This document shows positions 23,490-31,725 of a DNA stretch of 34,162 nucleotides, one piece after another. The notes beneath the pieces were generated by a model. That model had not been told where the DNA came from. It saw nothing but the letters and a program-made list of their open reading frames with translations, and made no database searches. The first letter of the stretch is position 1; each line of letters begins with the position of its first letter. The stretch lies in contig CAZAOA010000011.1 in the NCBI GenBank assembly GCA_964486765.1, positions 1-34,162 on the forward strand, read 5' to 3'. This stretch comes from CAZAOA01 sp964486765 (GTDB lineage Bacteria; Patescibacteriota; UBA1384; XYA2-FULL-43-10). The position numbers and the translations under genes are program-made.

Positions 23490-25490
23490 ATGAACAAATC
23501 TGAAATCAAAAAACGTATAGAAAAACTAAAAAACGAGATAGACGATCACAGGCATAGGTACAACGTATTGGATGATCCTATTATCTCTGACGGAGCTTAT
23601 GATTCTCTTTTTCATAAGCTAGTTAAACTTGAAGAAGAGTACCCCGAACTGATCACTCCAACTTCGCCAACTCAAAGAGTTGGAGCAAAACCCGCGAAAA
23701 AGTTTGATAAGATTAGACACAAAACTCGAATGCTCTCTATAAACGATGTTTTTACAAAAGAGGAGCTAATAAAGTGGGAAGAGAGGTTGATAAAACAAGG
23801 GGCTGCAAAGGCTATTGAAAAAAGCGGGTATTTTGTAGAGCTTAAGATGGATGGACTGGCTGTGTCTTTGGTCTATACTAATGGAATTTTAGATTACGGT
23901 GCAACTAGAGGTGATGGCACAACCGGAGAGTTGGTTACACAAAACCTAAAAACAATAAAATCAATTCCACTGAAACTTAGAGATTCAAAACATCAAAAGA
24001 TAGAAGTTCGGGGTGAAGTTTTTTTATCAAATGATGATTTTAAAAAGTTGAATATTGAAAGAGAAAAAGAGGGGCTAAACAAATACGCAAACCCAAGAAA
24101 CATAGCCGCCGGATCTATCCGCCAGCTAGATTCAAGAATTACAGCGAAAAGAGATTTGGATTTTTTTGTCTATGCAACTGCCAATGATCTTCAGATTGAA
24201 AATCATAGTGATGAGCACGACTTAGCGAAAAAAATCGGGTTTAAAATAAATGAACATAACAAGAAGTGTAAGAATTTAGAAGAAGTTTTGATTTTTTTAA
24301 ATACTTGGATTAAAAAGCGCGAACAACTTGTGTACCAAACTGATGGAATTGTCGTTGTATTAGATGATAAAAAAGAGTTTGAAAGACAAGGTAGCGTTGG
24401 GAAAGCCCACAGAGCAATGATTGCCTACAAATTCCCTGCAACAGAAGCTACTTCGAAGATTTTAAACATTGTCGTTCAGGTTGGAAGAACAGGAAAACTT
24501 ACTCCAGTGGCTGAAATGGAGCCAACTTTGGTAGCAGGTTCAACTGTTTCGCGCGCAACACTTCACAACATCGATGAGATAAATAGAAAAGATATCCGCA
24601 TTGGTGATACCGTGATTATTAGAAAAGCTGGTGATGTGATTCCAGAGGTGATGGGCCCGATAAAAAAAATGAGAAATGGCGATGAGAAGAAATTCAAGAT
24701 GCCAAATCAGTGTCCGGTTTGTGGAGGAAAAATTTCTAAAAAAGAAGGCGAAGTTGACTTTTACTGTACTGATAAGAGTTGTTCTACTCGACTAAAAAGG
24801 CAACTTGAATTTTTTGTATCAAAAAATGCCTTTAACATAGACGGCCTTGGACCAAAGATAATTGATCAGCTTATAAATGAAGGGCTAGTTTATGACGCAT
24901 CTGATCTATTTAAGCTTTCAACGGGCGGTCTAAAACCTCTAGAGAGATTTGCGGAAAAATCGGCAGAAAATATTGTAAAATCAATATCTGATAGCAAGAA
25001 AGTTCCGCTTGAGAGATTTATCTTCGCTCTTGGAATTCGTCATGTCGGTCAGGAAACGGCGATTGATATTGCAAAACATTTTCATACATTAAAAAGTATT
25101 CTTACCGCCGATGAAAAAGAATTTGAAAGCATTTATGGAATAGGGGAGAGAGTGGCAAATTCTTTAATAGAGTATTTTTCTGAATCAAAGCATAAACTGA
25201 TGATAGAGAAGCTTCAAGAACTGGGAGTCGAAATTTCACCGTATCACTCCCCTGTTGCAAAAAATAAATTGGGCAGTAAATCATTTGTTGTTACTGGAAC
25301 CTTGAGTTCAATGACCCGCGATGATGCTCATAAAAAAATCGTAAGTTTTGGCGGCAAAATATCTTCTTCGATTTCCTCTAAGACAGATTTTTTAGTAATG
25401 GGTGAGGACGCAGGATCGAAAGCAGATAAAGCTAAGAAGTTGAAAGTTAATATAATTTCTGAAAAAGAATTGCTAGATATGATAAAGTAG
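23490..25490 (+). CDS. ligA: NAD-dependent DNA ligase
   Basis: LigA seals nicks in replication and repair using NAD. The 666-aa protein is full length. Domain Ia reads HRHRYNVLDDPIISDGAYD; the adenylation domain has the active-site Lys in ELKMDGLAVS (K119). An OB-fold follows, then a zinc finger with Cys 408, 411, 426 and 431 (CPVC...C...C). Helix-hairpin-helix repeats (NIDGLGPKIIDQL, YGIGERVANSL) and a C-terminal BRCT domain (about 590-666, SFVVTGTLSSMTRDDA) complete it. The start ATG 23490 has no strong ribosome site. It is a single-gene unit between a terminator and the gene-free region. Confidence 0.97.
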   Translation: MNKSEIKKRIEKLKNEIDDHRHRYNVLDDPIISDGAYDSLFHKLVKLEEEYPELITPTSPTQRVGAKPAKKFDKIRHKTRMLSINDVFTKEELIKWEERLIKQGAAKAIEKSGYFVELKMDGLAVSLVYTNGILDYGATRGDGTTGELVTQNLKTIKSIPLKLRDSKHQKIEVRGEVFLSNDDFKKLNIEREKEGLNKYANPRNIAAGSIRQLDSRITAKRDLDFFVYATANDLQIENHSDEHDLAKKIGFKINEHNKKCKNLEEVLIFLNTWIKKREQLVYQTDGIVVVLDDKKEFERQGSVGKAHRAMIAYKFPATEATSKILNIVVQVGRTGKLTPVAEMEPTLVAGSTVSRATLHNIDEINRKDIRIGDTVIIRKAGDVIPEVMGPIKKMRNGDEKKFKMPNQCPVCGGKISKKEGEVDFYCTDKSCSTRLKRQLEFFVSKNAFNIDGLGPKIIDQLINEGLVYDASDLFKLSTGGLKPLERFAEKSAENIVKSISDSKKVPLERFIFALGIRHVGQETAIDIAKHFHTLKSILTADEKEFESIYGIGERVANSLIEYFSESKHKLMIEKLQELGVEISPYHSPVAKNKLGSKSFVVTGTLSSMTRDDAHKKIVSFGGKISSSISSKTDFLVMGEDAGSKADKAKKLKVNIISEKELLDMIK

Positions 25491-25511
25491 CTAATCATAT
25501 GGACTTGGACT

Positions 25512-25538
25512 AAATAAAAATGAACACAGTTGTGTTCA
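25512..25538 (-). terminator. Intrinsic terminator of the candidate ncRNA
   Basis: On the - strand, TGAACACA-AC-TGTGTTCA (25538-25521) is a perfect 8-bp hairpin, followed by TTTTTATTT (25520-25512). On the + strand no T-run follows, so it works mainly in the - direction. Confidence 0.75.
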
Positions 25539-25757
25539 AGATTAATTTTGCGACGCGGCGACCCGCTTAGGGGTCGCCGGAGCTAGTGTGATGAATGCTC
25601 TCTGTTGGCTCGCCAACGCATCTCATGCTTCTTGATGGATGCCGCAACTTCGGACGCGGCCATTGCTTCCCTGTCACAGACTAGGGTGGCAACTAAGAAG
25701 CCGTGATGTTCTGACCATTGGCAGACACCTCCATTACAGGATTAGAGACAAGCTCTA
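25513..25757 (-). ncRNA. Candidate structured non-coding RNA, unknown class
   Basis: This fills the only long gene-free stretch (25491-25893). Bases 25550-25740 are clearly richer in G and C than the surroundings, typical of structured RNA in AT-rich genomes. Reading the - strand, a 5' hairpin (ATTAGAG/CTCTAAT, 25741-25759) is followed by perfect stems at 25641-25660 (GCCGC/GCGGC), 25604-25617 (GTTGGC/GCCAAC) and 25557-25578 (GGCGACCC/GGGTCGCC). A terminator closes it. A promoter lies at the right distance upstream. It does not show tmRNA, 4.5S or RNase P signatures. Tiny ORFs exist on this strand (for example 25663-25583, 26 aa after AGGGA), so a small-protein message is possible. Confidence 0.5.
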
Positions 25758-25762
25758 ATTTC

Positions 25763-25791
25763 ATTATGACACAAAGTATATACTTTGTGAA
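25763..25791 (-). promoter_or_regulatory. Promoter of the candidate ncRNA overlapped by a 20-bp palindrome
   Basis: On the - strand TTCACA (25791-25786), a 17-base spacer and CATAAT (25768-25763) form a plausible promoter. The perfect palindrome CACAAAGTATATACTTTGTG (25770-25789) covers the spacer and most of the -35, as a repressor operator would. It lies about 30 bases from the divergent gatC promoter. Confidence 0.45.
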
Positions 25792-25817
25792 GTGCTAAAA
25801 AAACTTTAATTTCAATA

Positions 25818-25846
25818 TTGATTATACGACTAAGTGGTGCTAGTAT
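25818..25846 (+). promoter_or_regulatory. Promoter of gatCA
   Basis: TTGATT (25818-25823), a 17-base spacer and TAGTAT (25841-25846), with an extended -10 TGC (25838-25840). The leader before gatC would be about 40 bases. Confidence 0.6.
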
Positions 25847-25893
25847 ATAAATACTATAAAACACCGTTAGATTGCGGTTAATATTTGTTTTGT

Positions 25894-26187
25894 ATGAGCA
25901 AACTATCTAAAAAAGATGTTGAACATATCTCAAAGCTAAGCAAGCTTAATCTTTCTAATCAAGAGAAAGATAAGTTTCAAAATCAACTCTCATCGATTTT
26001 AGATTATGTTGAAGAGTTAAATCAGGTGGATACGAAGGGTGTAGATCCAACGGCGCAGGTGACAGGTCTTACAAATATATTTTCAGAGGATGATGTAGAA
26101 AGATCTGAAATTACAAAGGAAGATATCAAGAAAAATGCACCGAAGTTTGAAAAAGATGCCTTTAAGGTACCGGGAGTCTTTGAGTAA
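25894..26187 (+). CDS. gatC: Aspartyl/glutamyl-tRNA amidotransferase subunit C
   Basis: GatC wraps around GatA and stabilises the GatCAB complex, which converts Glu-tRNA-Gln (and Asp-tRNA-Asn) to the amide form. The 97-aa protein has the typical KKDVEHISKLSKLNLSNQE start, LSSILDYVEELNQVDTKGVDPTAQ and the late FKVPGVFE, which matches the usual F.VP.V. ending. ATG 25894 (MSKLSKK) is preferred over the in-frame TTG 25885. No ribosome site is obvious. gatA begins four bases after its stop. Confidence 0.95.
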   Translation: MSKLSKKDVEHISKLSKLNLSNQEKDKFQNQLSSILDYVEELNQVDTKGVDPTAQVTGLTNIFSEDDVERSEITKEDIKKNAPKFEKDAFKVPGVFE

Positions 26188-26191
26188 TATT

Positions 26192-27679
26192 ATGAAAAAC
26201 GAACTACATAAACTAACTCTAAAAGAAGCATCGGAAAAATTAGGATCCGCTGAGATTACTTCTGTTGAGCTGACAGAAAGTGTATTTTCTAGAATTGAGG
26301 AAGTAGAGAAGCGAACAGATGCATACATCACATTGACTAAAAAATTAGCATTAGAGCAAGCGAAGCAATCAGACGAGAGAAGAAAAGCTGAAAAAACACT
26401 AAGTAATATAGATGGTATTCCAATTGCTATAAAAGATCTATTTTGCACTAAAGGTATAAAAACAACTGCCGCTTCGAAGATTTTGGATGATTTTGTACCA
26501 CAATACGAATCAACGGTAACACAGAAATTGCTTAATGCTGGTGCGGTAATTGTCGGAAAGACAAACCTTGACCAGTTCGCAATGGGTTCGAGTACTGAAA
26601 CTTCAGCTTATAAAAAAACAAAAAATCCCTGGGATTTAGATAGGGTGCCCGGAGGTTCTTCGGGTGGCTCTGCCGCTGCAGTTGCTGGCGATATGTGTAT
26701 AGCGGCTTTCGGAACTGATACAGGAGGGTCTATAAGACAGCCTGCGAGTCTTTGTTCTATTGTAGGAATGAAACCGACTTATGGTCGGGTATCTCGTTAT
26801 GGGATAATAGCGATGGCATCTTCATTAGATTGTCCGGGTCCGATGACGAAAAGTGTTGAAGACGGTGCAATCTTGTTAAATATAGTTGCAGGTCATGATA
26901 AAAATGATTCTACGACATCAAAGAAAGAAGTACCAGATTATACAAAAAATATTGACTGTAAAATTGCTGGACTAAAAATTGGGATTCCTAAAGAGTTTTT
27001 TGGTGAAGGAATGCAACCAGAAGTTGAAAAGATTACAAAAGAGGCAATAGAAAAATTGAAAAGTTTGGGGGCTGAAATTCGAGAAGTATCTTTGCCAAAT
27101 GTAAAATACGCTCTTTCAGTTTACTACATATTGATGCCTGCGGAAGTGGCATCAAATTTGGCAAGGTATGATGGAATAAGATATGGTCTTTCGACCATCA
27201 AGAAACAAGATACAAGAGACAATAACCAAACATTAGAGGAAGTTTATACAAAATCTAGAACAGAAGGTTTTGGAGATGAAGCCAAAAGAAGAATAATGCT
27301 TGGAAACTATGTTTTATCTGCTGGATACTATGATGCATATTATAAAAAAGCCCAACAGGTTAGAACATTAGTCAAAGGAGATTTTGAAAAAGCCTTTGAA
27401 GAAGTTGATGTTATGGTAACACCAGTTTCTCCGACTGTAGCATTTAAATTTGGCGAGAAATCAGATAATCCACTTCAAATGTATCTTAGTGACATTTATA
27501 CTGTCCCGATCAACCCAGCGGGAGTTCCGGCAATTTCAATTCCAGCAGGTTTTACTAAAGACAACCTTCCGGTCGGCATCCAGATAATTAGTCCACAGTT
27601 TAAAGAAGAAAAAATATTTCAAATAGCATCGGCATTTGAAAAAGCCACAAATCATCACAAAAGGAAACCGGAGCTGTAA
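26192..27679 (+). CDS. gatA: Aspartyl/glutamyl-tRNA amidotransferase subunit A
   Basis: GatA is the amidase that frees ammonia from glutamine for GatB. The roughly 495-aa protein has the amidase signature with the Ser-cisSer-Lys triad: K81 in IAIKDLFC, S156 in PGGSSGGSAAAVAGD and S180 in TDTGGSIRQPASL. The following GMKPTYGRVSRYG is also conserved. I chose ATG 26192 (MKNELHKLT); earlier in-frame Met codons would overlap gatC by 57 bases and precede the family start. No gatB follows directly; it is about 1.4 kb downstream beyond two other genes. Confidence 0.97.
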   Translation: MKNELHKLTLKEASEKLGSAEITSVELTESVFSRIEEVEKRTDAYITLTKKLALEQAKQSDERRKAEKTLSNIDGIPIAIKDLFCTKGIKTTAASKILDDFVPQYESTVTQKLLNAGAVIVGKTNLDQFAMGSSTETSAYKKTKNPWDLDRVPGGSSGGSAAAVAGDMCIAAFGTDTGGSIRQPASLCSIVGMKPTYGRVSRYGIIAMASSLDCPGPMTKSVEDGAILLNIVAGHDKNDSTTSKKEVPDYTKNIDCKIAGLKIGIPKEFFGEGMQPEVEKITKEAIEKLKSLGAEIREVSLPNVKYALSVYYILMPAEVASNLARYDGIRYGLSTIKKQDTRDNNQTLEEVYTKSRTEGFGDEAKRRIMLGNYVLSAGYYDAYYKKAQQVRTLVKGDFEKAFEEVDVMVTPVSPTVAFKFGEKSDNPLQMYLSDIYTVPINPAGVPAISIPAGFTKDNLPVGIQIISPQFKEEKIFQIASAFEKATNHHKRKPEL

Positions 27680-27689
27680 TGGGCATCAA

Positions 27690-27740
27690 CCACACGGATA
27701 CACACACGGTTAAAGACACTGTAAATACGGAAAATACAGA
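27690..27740. repeat. Dispersed repeat, copy D (diverged, gatA-cyclophilin gap)
   Basis: AACCACACGGAT, then ACACACACGG and AAAGACACTGTAAAT follow the left-arm pattern of the element, in the CCACACGG variant also seen at 4080 and 30523. GACACTGTAA is shared with copy B (about 4138). No inverted right arm is visible. Confidence 0.5.
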
Positions 27741-27760
27741 AACAATATTTATAAACAATT

Positions 27761-28453
27761 ATGGGCAGAAAAGAAAGATTTAAAAAAGAAAAAAGAGAAG
27801 AAATACAAACGCAAGCGAAAATAGAAATTGAAAAACGTAGAACTGAAAAATACAGCGGTTGGAATACGTTTTGGCGAAAGTGGCAGTTTTGGGTAGTTAT
27901 AGCAGCTTTTTTAGCTTTGATTATTTATCCATTTAGAAGTGATATTATGAACACATCAAAGGACGTCGAAGAGACAAATATTACAAATAGCGCTAATAGC
28001 GCGATCATACATACCTCTATGGGAGACATTGCTGTAGATTTTTACAGAGAGGATTCTCCAAATACTGTTGAGAATTTTGAGAAACTCGCATCCGATGGTT
28101 TCTATGATGGGCTAATATTTCACCGAGTAATTGAAACATTTATGATACAAACTGGAGACCCAGATGGTGATGGAACAGGAGGGCCTGGTTATGAATTTGA
28201 AGATGAGTTTAATGACCACACCATGGTTGCTGGAAGTTTAGCAATGGCAAATTCTGGACCAAATACAAACGGTTCACAGTTCTTTATAATTACTGAAGAA
28301 GAACAACCTCACCTAGATGGAAAGCATACAGTTTTTGGAGAGGTGACATCTGGATTGAATGTAGCAGTTGAAATCTCGAGAGTTGCTGTAGATGAAAACG
28401 ACAAACCGATTGATAAAGTATTGATACAAAGCATAGAGTTATTGCAGGAATAA
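27761..28453 (+). CDS. Membrane-anchored cyclophilin-type peptidyl-prolyl isomerase
   Basis: Cyclophilins catalyse proline cis-trans isomerisation, here outside the membrane. The 230-aa protein has a highly charged cytoplasmic N-terminus (1-40), one membrane helix (about 42-58) and a bacterial cyclophilin domain (about 83-228). Conserved segments are FHRVIETFMIQTGDPDGDGT with the catalytic Arg, GPGYEFEDEF, NTNGSQFFI and HLDGKHTVFGEV. The Trp that binds cyclosporin in human CypA is His here, as in many bacterial enzymes. Start ATG 27761 has no clear ribosome site. It lies between gatA and gatB but has no known link with them; it may fold exported proteins. Confidence 0.93.
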   Translation: MGRKERFKKEKREEIQTQAKIEIEKRRTEKYSGWNTFWRKWQFWVVIAAFLALIIYPFRSDIMNTSKDVEETNITNSANSAIIHTSMGDIAVDFYREDSPNTVENFEKLASDGFYDGLIFHRVIETFMIQTGDPDGDGTGGPGYEFEDEFNDHTMVAGSLAMANSGPNTNGSQFFIITEEEQPHLDGKHTVFGEVTSGLNVAVEISRVAVDENDKPIDKVLIQSIELLQE

Positions 28454-28481
28454 TTGATTCGAGATATTGGTTTTTCGGTAA

Positions 28482-28598
28482 CCTGCCTGCCTGCCGGCAG
28501 GCGAAACCCGTATCGGTTAAGTCTAACGTCAACGTAAACCGAAAGCCGATACCGGCGTCGCCCGCCTGCAACTATGTAGCAACTTCGGGCAGGCAAAC
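28482..28598. repeat. Cluster of GC-rich palindromes (REP-like)
   Basis: The gap holds the perfect palindrome GCCTGCCGGCAGGC (28489-28502). It also contains an inverted repeat GTATCGG/CCGATAC (28510-28516 and 28546-28552) and a third GC-rich unit, CGCCCGCCTGC to CGGGCAGGC (about 28559-28594). Its base composition differs sharply from the AT-rich flanks. No T-run is present, so it is not a classical terminator; it would fold into several hairpins in RNA. Confidence 0.7.
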
Positions 28599-28623
28599 GA
28601 ATAACGAATAAACAATAATCCAT

Positions 28624-29073
28624 ATGGCAAAAAAGTATTACAATAAAGATGACAAGACGGTAGCTGAAGTGATTGTGCTTGGAATTGTTCGGGCTTTATG
28701 GTGGCTGATTCGTCTTCCTTTTAAGGGGTTTAAAAAACCAAAAGCAGGCGTTAATAACATTGATAGAAATTACATCTTGCAAAAAAAATCTGAAATTAAT
28801 AAGATGCTAAATTCTGAAAATGAGTATGAGATAAAACATGCAATTTTAGAAGCCGATAAATTAGTTGATTTTTTGCTCAAAAAGAAAGGTTATGGAGGTC
28901 ATAGTTTTTCCGATAGATTGAGAGCGGCAAAAGAATTCACAAATCCAAAACTTTATGAAGAGGTTTGGAAAGGGCATAAAGTTAGAAATAAAATAGCACA
29001 CGACGAACAAGACGTTAAACCTCAAGTTATAATAGAGGCTACAGAGAAATTGTTAAAATATGTTCAGGTCTAA
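28624..29073 (+). CDS. HEPN-like domain protein of unknown function
   Basis: The 149-aa protein has an N-terminal hydrophobic or amphipathic helix (about 13-33, VAEVIVLGIVRALWWLIRL) followed by a basic turn. A helical domain follows. Its last part, KLYEEVWKGHKVRNKIAHD, holds the HEPN RNase-type motif R-x4-H (R121 to H126, RNKIAH) with the conserved Asn after Arg. HEPN domains are all-helical and often act as RNases, but many are inactive or act as adaptors. I do not recognise the exact family. It begins at ATG 28624 without a visible ribosome site and precedes gatB by 32 bases, perhaps in one transcript. Confidence 0.65.
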   Translation: MAKKYYNKDDKTVAEVIVLGIVRALWWLIRLPFKGFKKPKAGVNNIDRNYILQKKSEINKMLNSENEYEIKHAILEADKLVDFLLKKKGYGGHSFSDRLRAAKEFTNPKLYEEVWKGHKVRNKIAHDEQDVKPQVIIEATEKLLKYVQV

Positions 29074-29105
29074 TACAACATTCAAAATTATAAATATTTA
29101 AATAG

Positions 29106-30518
29106 ATGAAATTTAAAACTACAATCGGATTAGAAATTCACATTCAGCTAAATACCAAGTCGAAGATGTTTTGTCGTTGTGATAATCAGTCTCACAAGAT
29201 AAGTCCCAATAAAAATGTTTGTCCACGTTGTCTTGGAATGCCAGGGACTCTTCCGGTTGCAAATAAAAAAGCGATTGAGTGGACAATAAAGACTGGTCTT
29301 GCAATGAACTGTAAAATAAATAAAGTTTCGAAATTTGATAGGAAACATTACTTTTATCCAGATCTTCCAAAAGGGTACCAGATCTCACAGTACGATCAGC
29401 CATTTTGTGGTGGTGGTTATGTAGAGATAGATGGAAGAAAAATTCGGTTAAATAGGATCCATTTGGAAGAAGATGCGGGAAAACTTATTCATAAAGATGG
29501 ATCGAGTTATTCTGACCTAAATCGTGCAAGCACTCCTTTAATGGAGATTGTAACTGAACCCGACATCAGCTCTCCGAAAGAGGCAAAATTATTTTTACAT
29601 GCACTTCAACTAATTGTTCAATACCTTGGTGTTTCAGAAGCATCTATGGAGAAAGGGCACCTTCGTTGTGATGCGAACATAGATGTAAAAGATGAAAATG
29701 GCAAAATGTCCCCTATTGTGGAGCTTAAAAATATTAACTCTTTCAAATTCATAGAAAAAGCTTTAGTTATTGAAGAGAAAAGATTGGCTGATGATTATGA
29801 AAATTGGGACAAATCAAGCAAAAAATTGACTCGAGGATATGACAGTAAGAAAAACAGTACATTTGCCCAACGAGAAAAAGAAGAAGCGTCGGACTACCGT
29901 TATTTTCCTGAACCAGACCTACCACCAATTGTGGTTGGCAAAGGTGGTATTGATATTGAAAAAATCAAATCCGAAATAGAGGATCTACCGACAGATATTC
30001 GAAAGAAACTTTCAGATAGTGGTGTAAAAGATGATGTAGCAGAGAAAGTAGTCAGATATCCAAGCCATGCTTGGTATCTTCATGGTCATGAAAAAACCGG
30101 AAACGATTTAGCAGCTTGGGTAACAGAGGAAGTGAATAGAGAGATCGCAAATCATCAGATTACATATAAAGAATATGCCGACAGAGTACCGATAACTCAT
30201 CTTGCCGATCTTCTTGGGTTTGTTGATGCAGGTAAAATTTCTAACAATGTTGCCAAGGAAGTATTTTCACAAATGGTTAAAACTGGGAAACGCGCCAAAG
30301 AGATTATCGAAGAAAAAAGTTTGGAGCAGGTTTCTGACAGTGGCGAAATAGATAGCATTGTAGAAAAAATAATTGCAGATAATCCAGCAGAGATCGAGCG
30401 GTACAAAGCAGGTGATAGTAAATTGTTTGGGTTTTTAATGGGTCAAGCGATGAAAGAAAGTCAAGGTAAGGCCAATCCAAAAGTAGTTAAAGAGTTGTTA
30501 GATAATAAATTAAAATAA
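29106..30518 (+). CDS. gatB: Aspartyl/glutamyl-tRNA amidotransferase subunit B
   Basis: GatB binds and activates the mischarged tRNA and receives ammonia from GatA. The 470-aa protein has TTIGLEIHIQLNTKSKMFCRC with the later CPRCLGMPGTLPVANKKA (zinc-type Cys pairs). The catalytic core includes KHYFYPDLPKGYQISQYDQP, HLEEDAGKL and DLNRASTPLMEIVTEPD, with DYRYFPEPDLPP further on. The C-terminal YqeY-like helical tail ends GKANPKVVKELLDNKL. Length is normal. With gatC and gatA it completes the indirect glutaminyl-tRNA pathway; its separation from gatCA is common in some bacteria. Confidence 0.97.
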   Translation: MKFKTTIGLEIHIQLNTKSKMFCRCDNQSHKISPNKNVCPRCLGMPGTLPVANKKAIEWTIKTGLAMNCKINKVSKFDRKHYFYPDLPKGYQISQYDQPFCGGGYVEIDGRKIRLNRIHLEEDAGKLIHKDGSSYSDLNRASTPLMEIVTEPDISSPKEAKLFLHALQLIVQYLGVSEASMEKGHLRCDANIDVKDENGKMSPIVELKNINSFKFIEKALVIEEKRLADDYENWDKSSKKLTRGYDSKKNSTFAQREKEEASDYRYFPEPDLPPIVVGKGGIDIEKIKSEIEDLPTDIRKKLSDSGVKDDVAEKVVRYPSHAWYLHGHEKTGNDLAAWVTEEVNREIANHQITYKEYADRVPITHLADLLGFVDAGKISNNVAKEVFSQMVKTGKRAKEIIEEKSLEQVSDSGEIDSIVEKIIADNPAEIERYKAGDSKLFGFLMGQAMKESQGKANPKVVKELLDNKLK

Positions 30519-30521
30519 AAA

Positions 30522-30562
30522 TAACCACACGGTTTAACACTGATTATATTGCTGTGCGGAAT
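30522..30562. repeat. Dispersed repeat, copy E (short hairpin form, gatB-htrA gap)
   Basis: AACCACACGG at about 30522 and CTGTGCGGA at about 30552-30560 form an imperfect inverted repeat around TTTAACACTGATTATATTG. It is the CCACACGG variant, also present in copies B and D. The strong ribosome site AAGGAG of htrA follows. Confidence 0.5.
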
Positions 30563-30576
30563 TTAAAAGGAGAGAA

Positions 30577-31725
30577 ATGGAAGAGCAAAAAAGAAGAAAA
30601 TCGACGAAGAATTTGATTACAGTTCTGATCAGCTTGCTGATGGGACTCTTAGGTGGAATCGGTGGAATATTGTTAATTGCCAACAACAGTCAAATTGCTA
30701 CTGATTTGGGGTTAGATGGCAATATAGTAATTCCAACCACAAGTACTGAAAGAATGATTTTAGAAGAATCAAACGCGATTATTGATGCGTCAGAAAAAGT
30801 TTCTCCCGCTGTAGTTTCCGTTGTTTCAACATCTGTTTATCAAGACATATATGGACGATCCCAAGAATCAACTGGTGCAGGAACCGGATTTATTATCACC
30901 AATGATGGGATGATTATTACAAATAAGCATGTTGTCTTGAGCGAAGACACGACATATAAAGTGGTTCTTGCGGATGGGACATCATATGATGCTGAAGTAA
31001 TTTCAAGAGATAGTGCCAACGACATTGCGGTTTTAAAAATTGATGCAAAAAATCTTCCGGTTGTTGAACTTGGGGATTCGGACAATATGAAAGTTGGTCA
31101 ATGGGTGGTTGCGATTGGAAATGCCCTTGGAAAGTATCAAAATACTGTAACAGCTGGAGTTATTTCTGCGAAAAATAGAAAAGTTCAAGTTTCTGAAGGA
31201 TTTGGACTTGAGAGTATGGACGGACTACTTCAAACCGATACAGCCATCAACTCTGGAAATTCTGGTGGGCCACTTATAAATCTTGCAGGGCAAGTAATCG
31301 GGATAAATACTGCAGTTGCAGAAGGTGCACAAGGAATTGGATTTGCAATTCCGATAAATACCGCTAAAACTGCGATCGACAGTATAAAAGAAACTGGAAG
31401 AATTGTCAGACCATTTTTGGGAGTTCGATATGTTCAAATAACAAAAGATATTGCTGACCAAAATTCTTTGGCCTATGATTATGGAGCACTAGTTTCTAGG
31501 GGAAGTGGACTAGGTCAAGTTGCTGTAATCCCAGGTTCTCCGGCGGATAAAGCCGGGATAGTTGAAAACGACATTTTACTTGAAATAGCTGGAACAAAGA
31601 TAGATGAGGACAACTCGTTGGTAATGCTTATTCAAAAACATAAAGTTGGCGATGAAATAGAGATCAAGGTTTCAACAAAAGGTGAAGAGAAAACTGTAAA
31701 GGTAAAACTTGAAGAGATAAAGTAA
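30577..31725 (+). CDS. htrA: HtrA/DegP-type serine protease with PDZ domain
   Basis: HtrA proteases degrade misfolded proteins outside the membrane. The 382-aa protein has a basic cytoplasmic N-terminus, one membrane helix (about 13-34) and a trypsin-like domain. The triad is H118 (ITNKHVV), D149 (DIAVLKID) and S229 (GNSGGPL). One PDZ domain follows (about 275-378, SPADKAGIVENDILLEIAG). It starts at ATG 30577 after AAGGAG. The stop TAA (31723-31725) is the first three bases of the inverted-repeat element that separates it from the convergent prmC. Confidence 0.95.
   Translation: MEEQKRRKSTKNLITVLISLLMGLLGGIGGILLIANNSQIATDLGLDGNIVIPTTSTERMILEESNAIIDASEKVSPAVVSVVSTSVYQDIYGRSQESTGAGTGFIITNDGMIITNKHVVLSEDTTYKVVLADGTSYDAEVISRDSANDIAVLKIDAKNLPVVELGDSDNMKVGQWVVAIGNALGKYQNTVTAGVISAKNRKVQVSEGFGLESMDGLLQTDTAINSGNSGGPLINLAGQVIGINTAVAEGAQGIGFAIPINTAKTAIDSIKETGRIVRPFLGVRYVQITKDIADQNSLAYDYGALVSRGSGLGQVAVIPGSPADKAGIVENDILLEIAGTKIDEDNSLVMLIQKHKVGDEIEIKVSTKGEEKTVKVKLEEIK

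Noticed and set aside
25583..25663. A 26-aa - strand ORF (MAASEVAASIKKHEMRWRAN...) with AGGGA upstream inside the GC-rich island
   Set aside because: It is too short to judge, is covered by strong hairpins, and a neighbouring mini-ORF with an equally good ribosome site exists; I kept it only as an alternative to the ncRNA call.
25491..25893. tmRNA, 4.5S RNA, RNase P RNA or tRNA
   Set aside because: No T-arm or CCA end, no GGAAGGAAGCAGC-type SRP core, and no GAGGAAAGUCC-type RNase P segment are present on either strand.
28290..28623. Two - strand frames across the REP cluster
   Set aside because: They run through palindromic GC-rich repeats and the cyclophilin 3' end and show no protein-like features.
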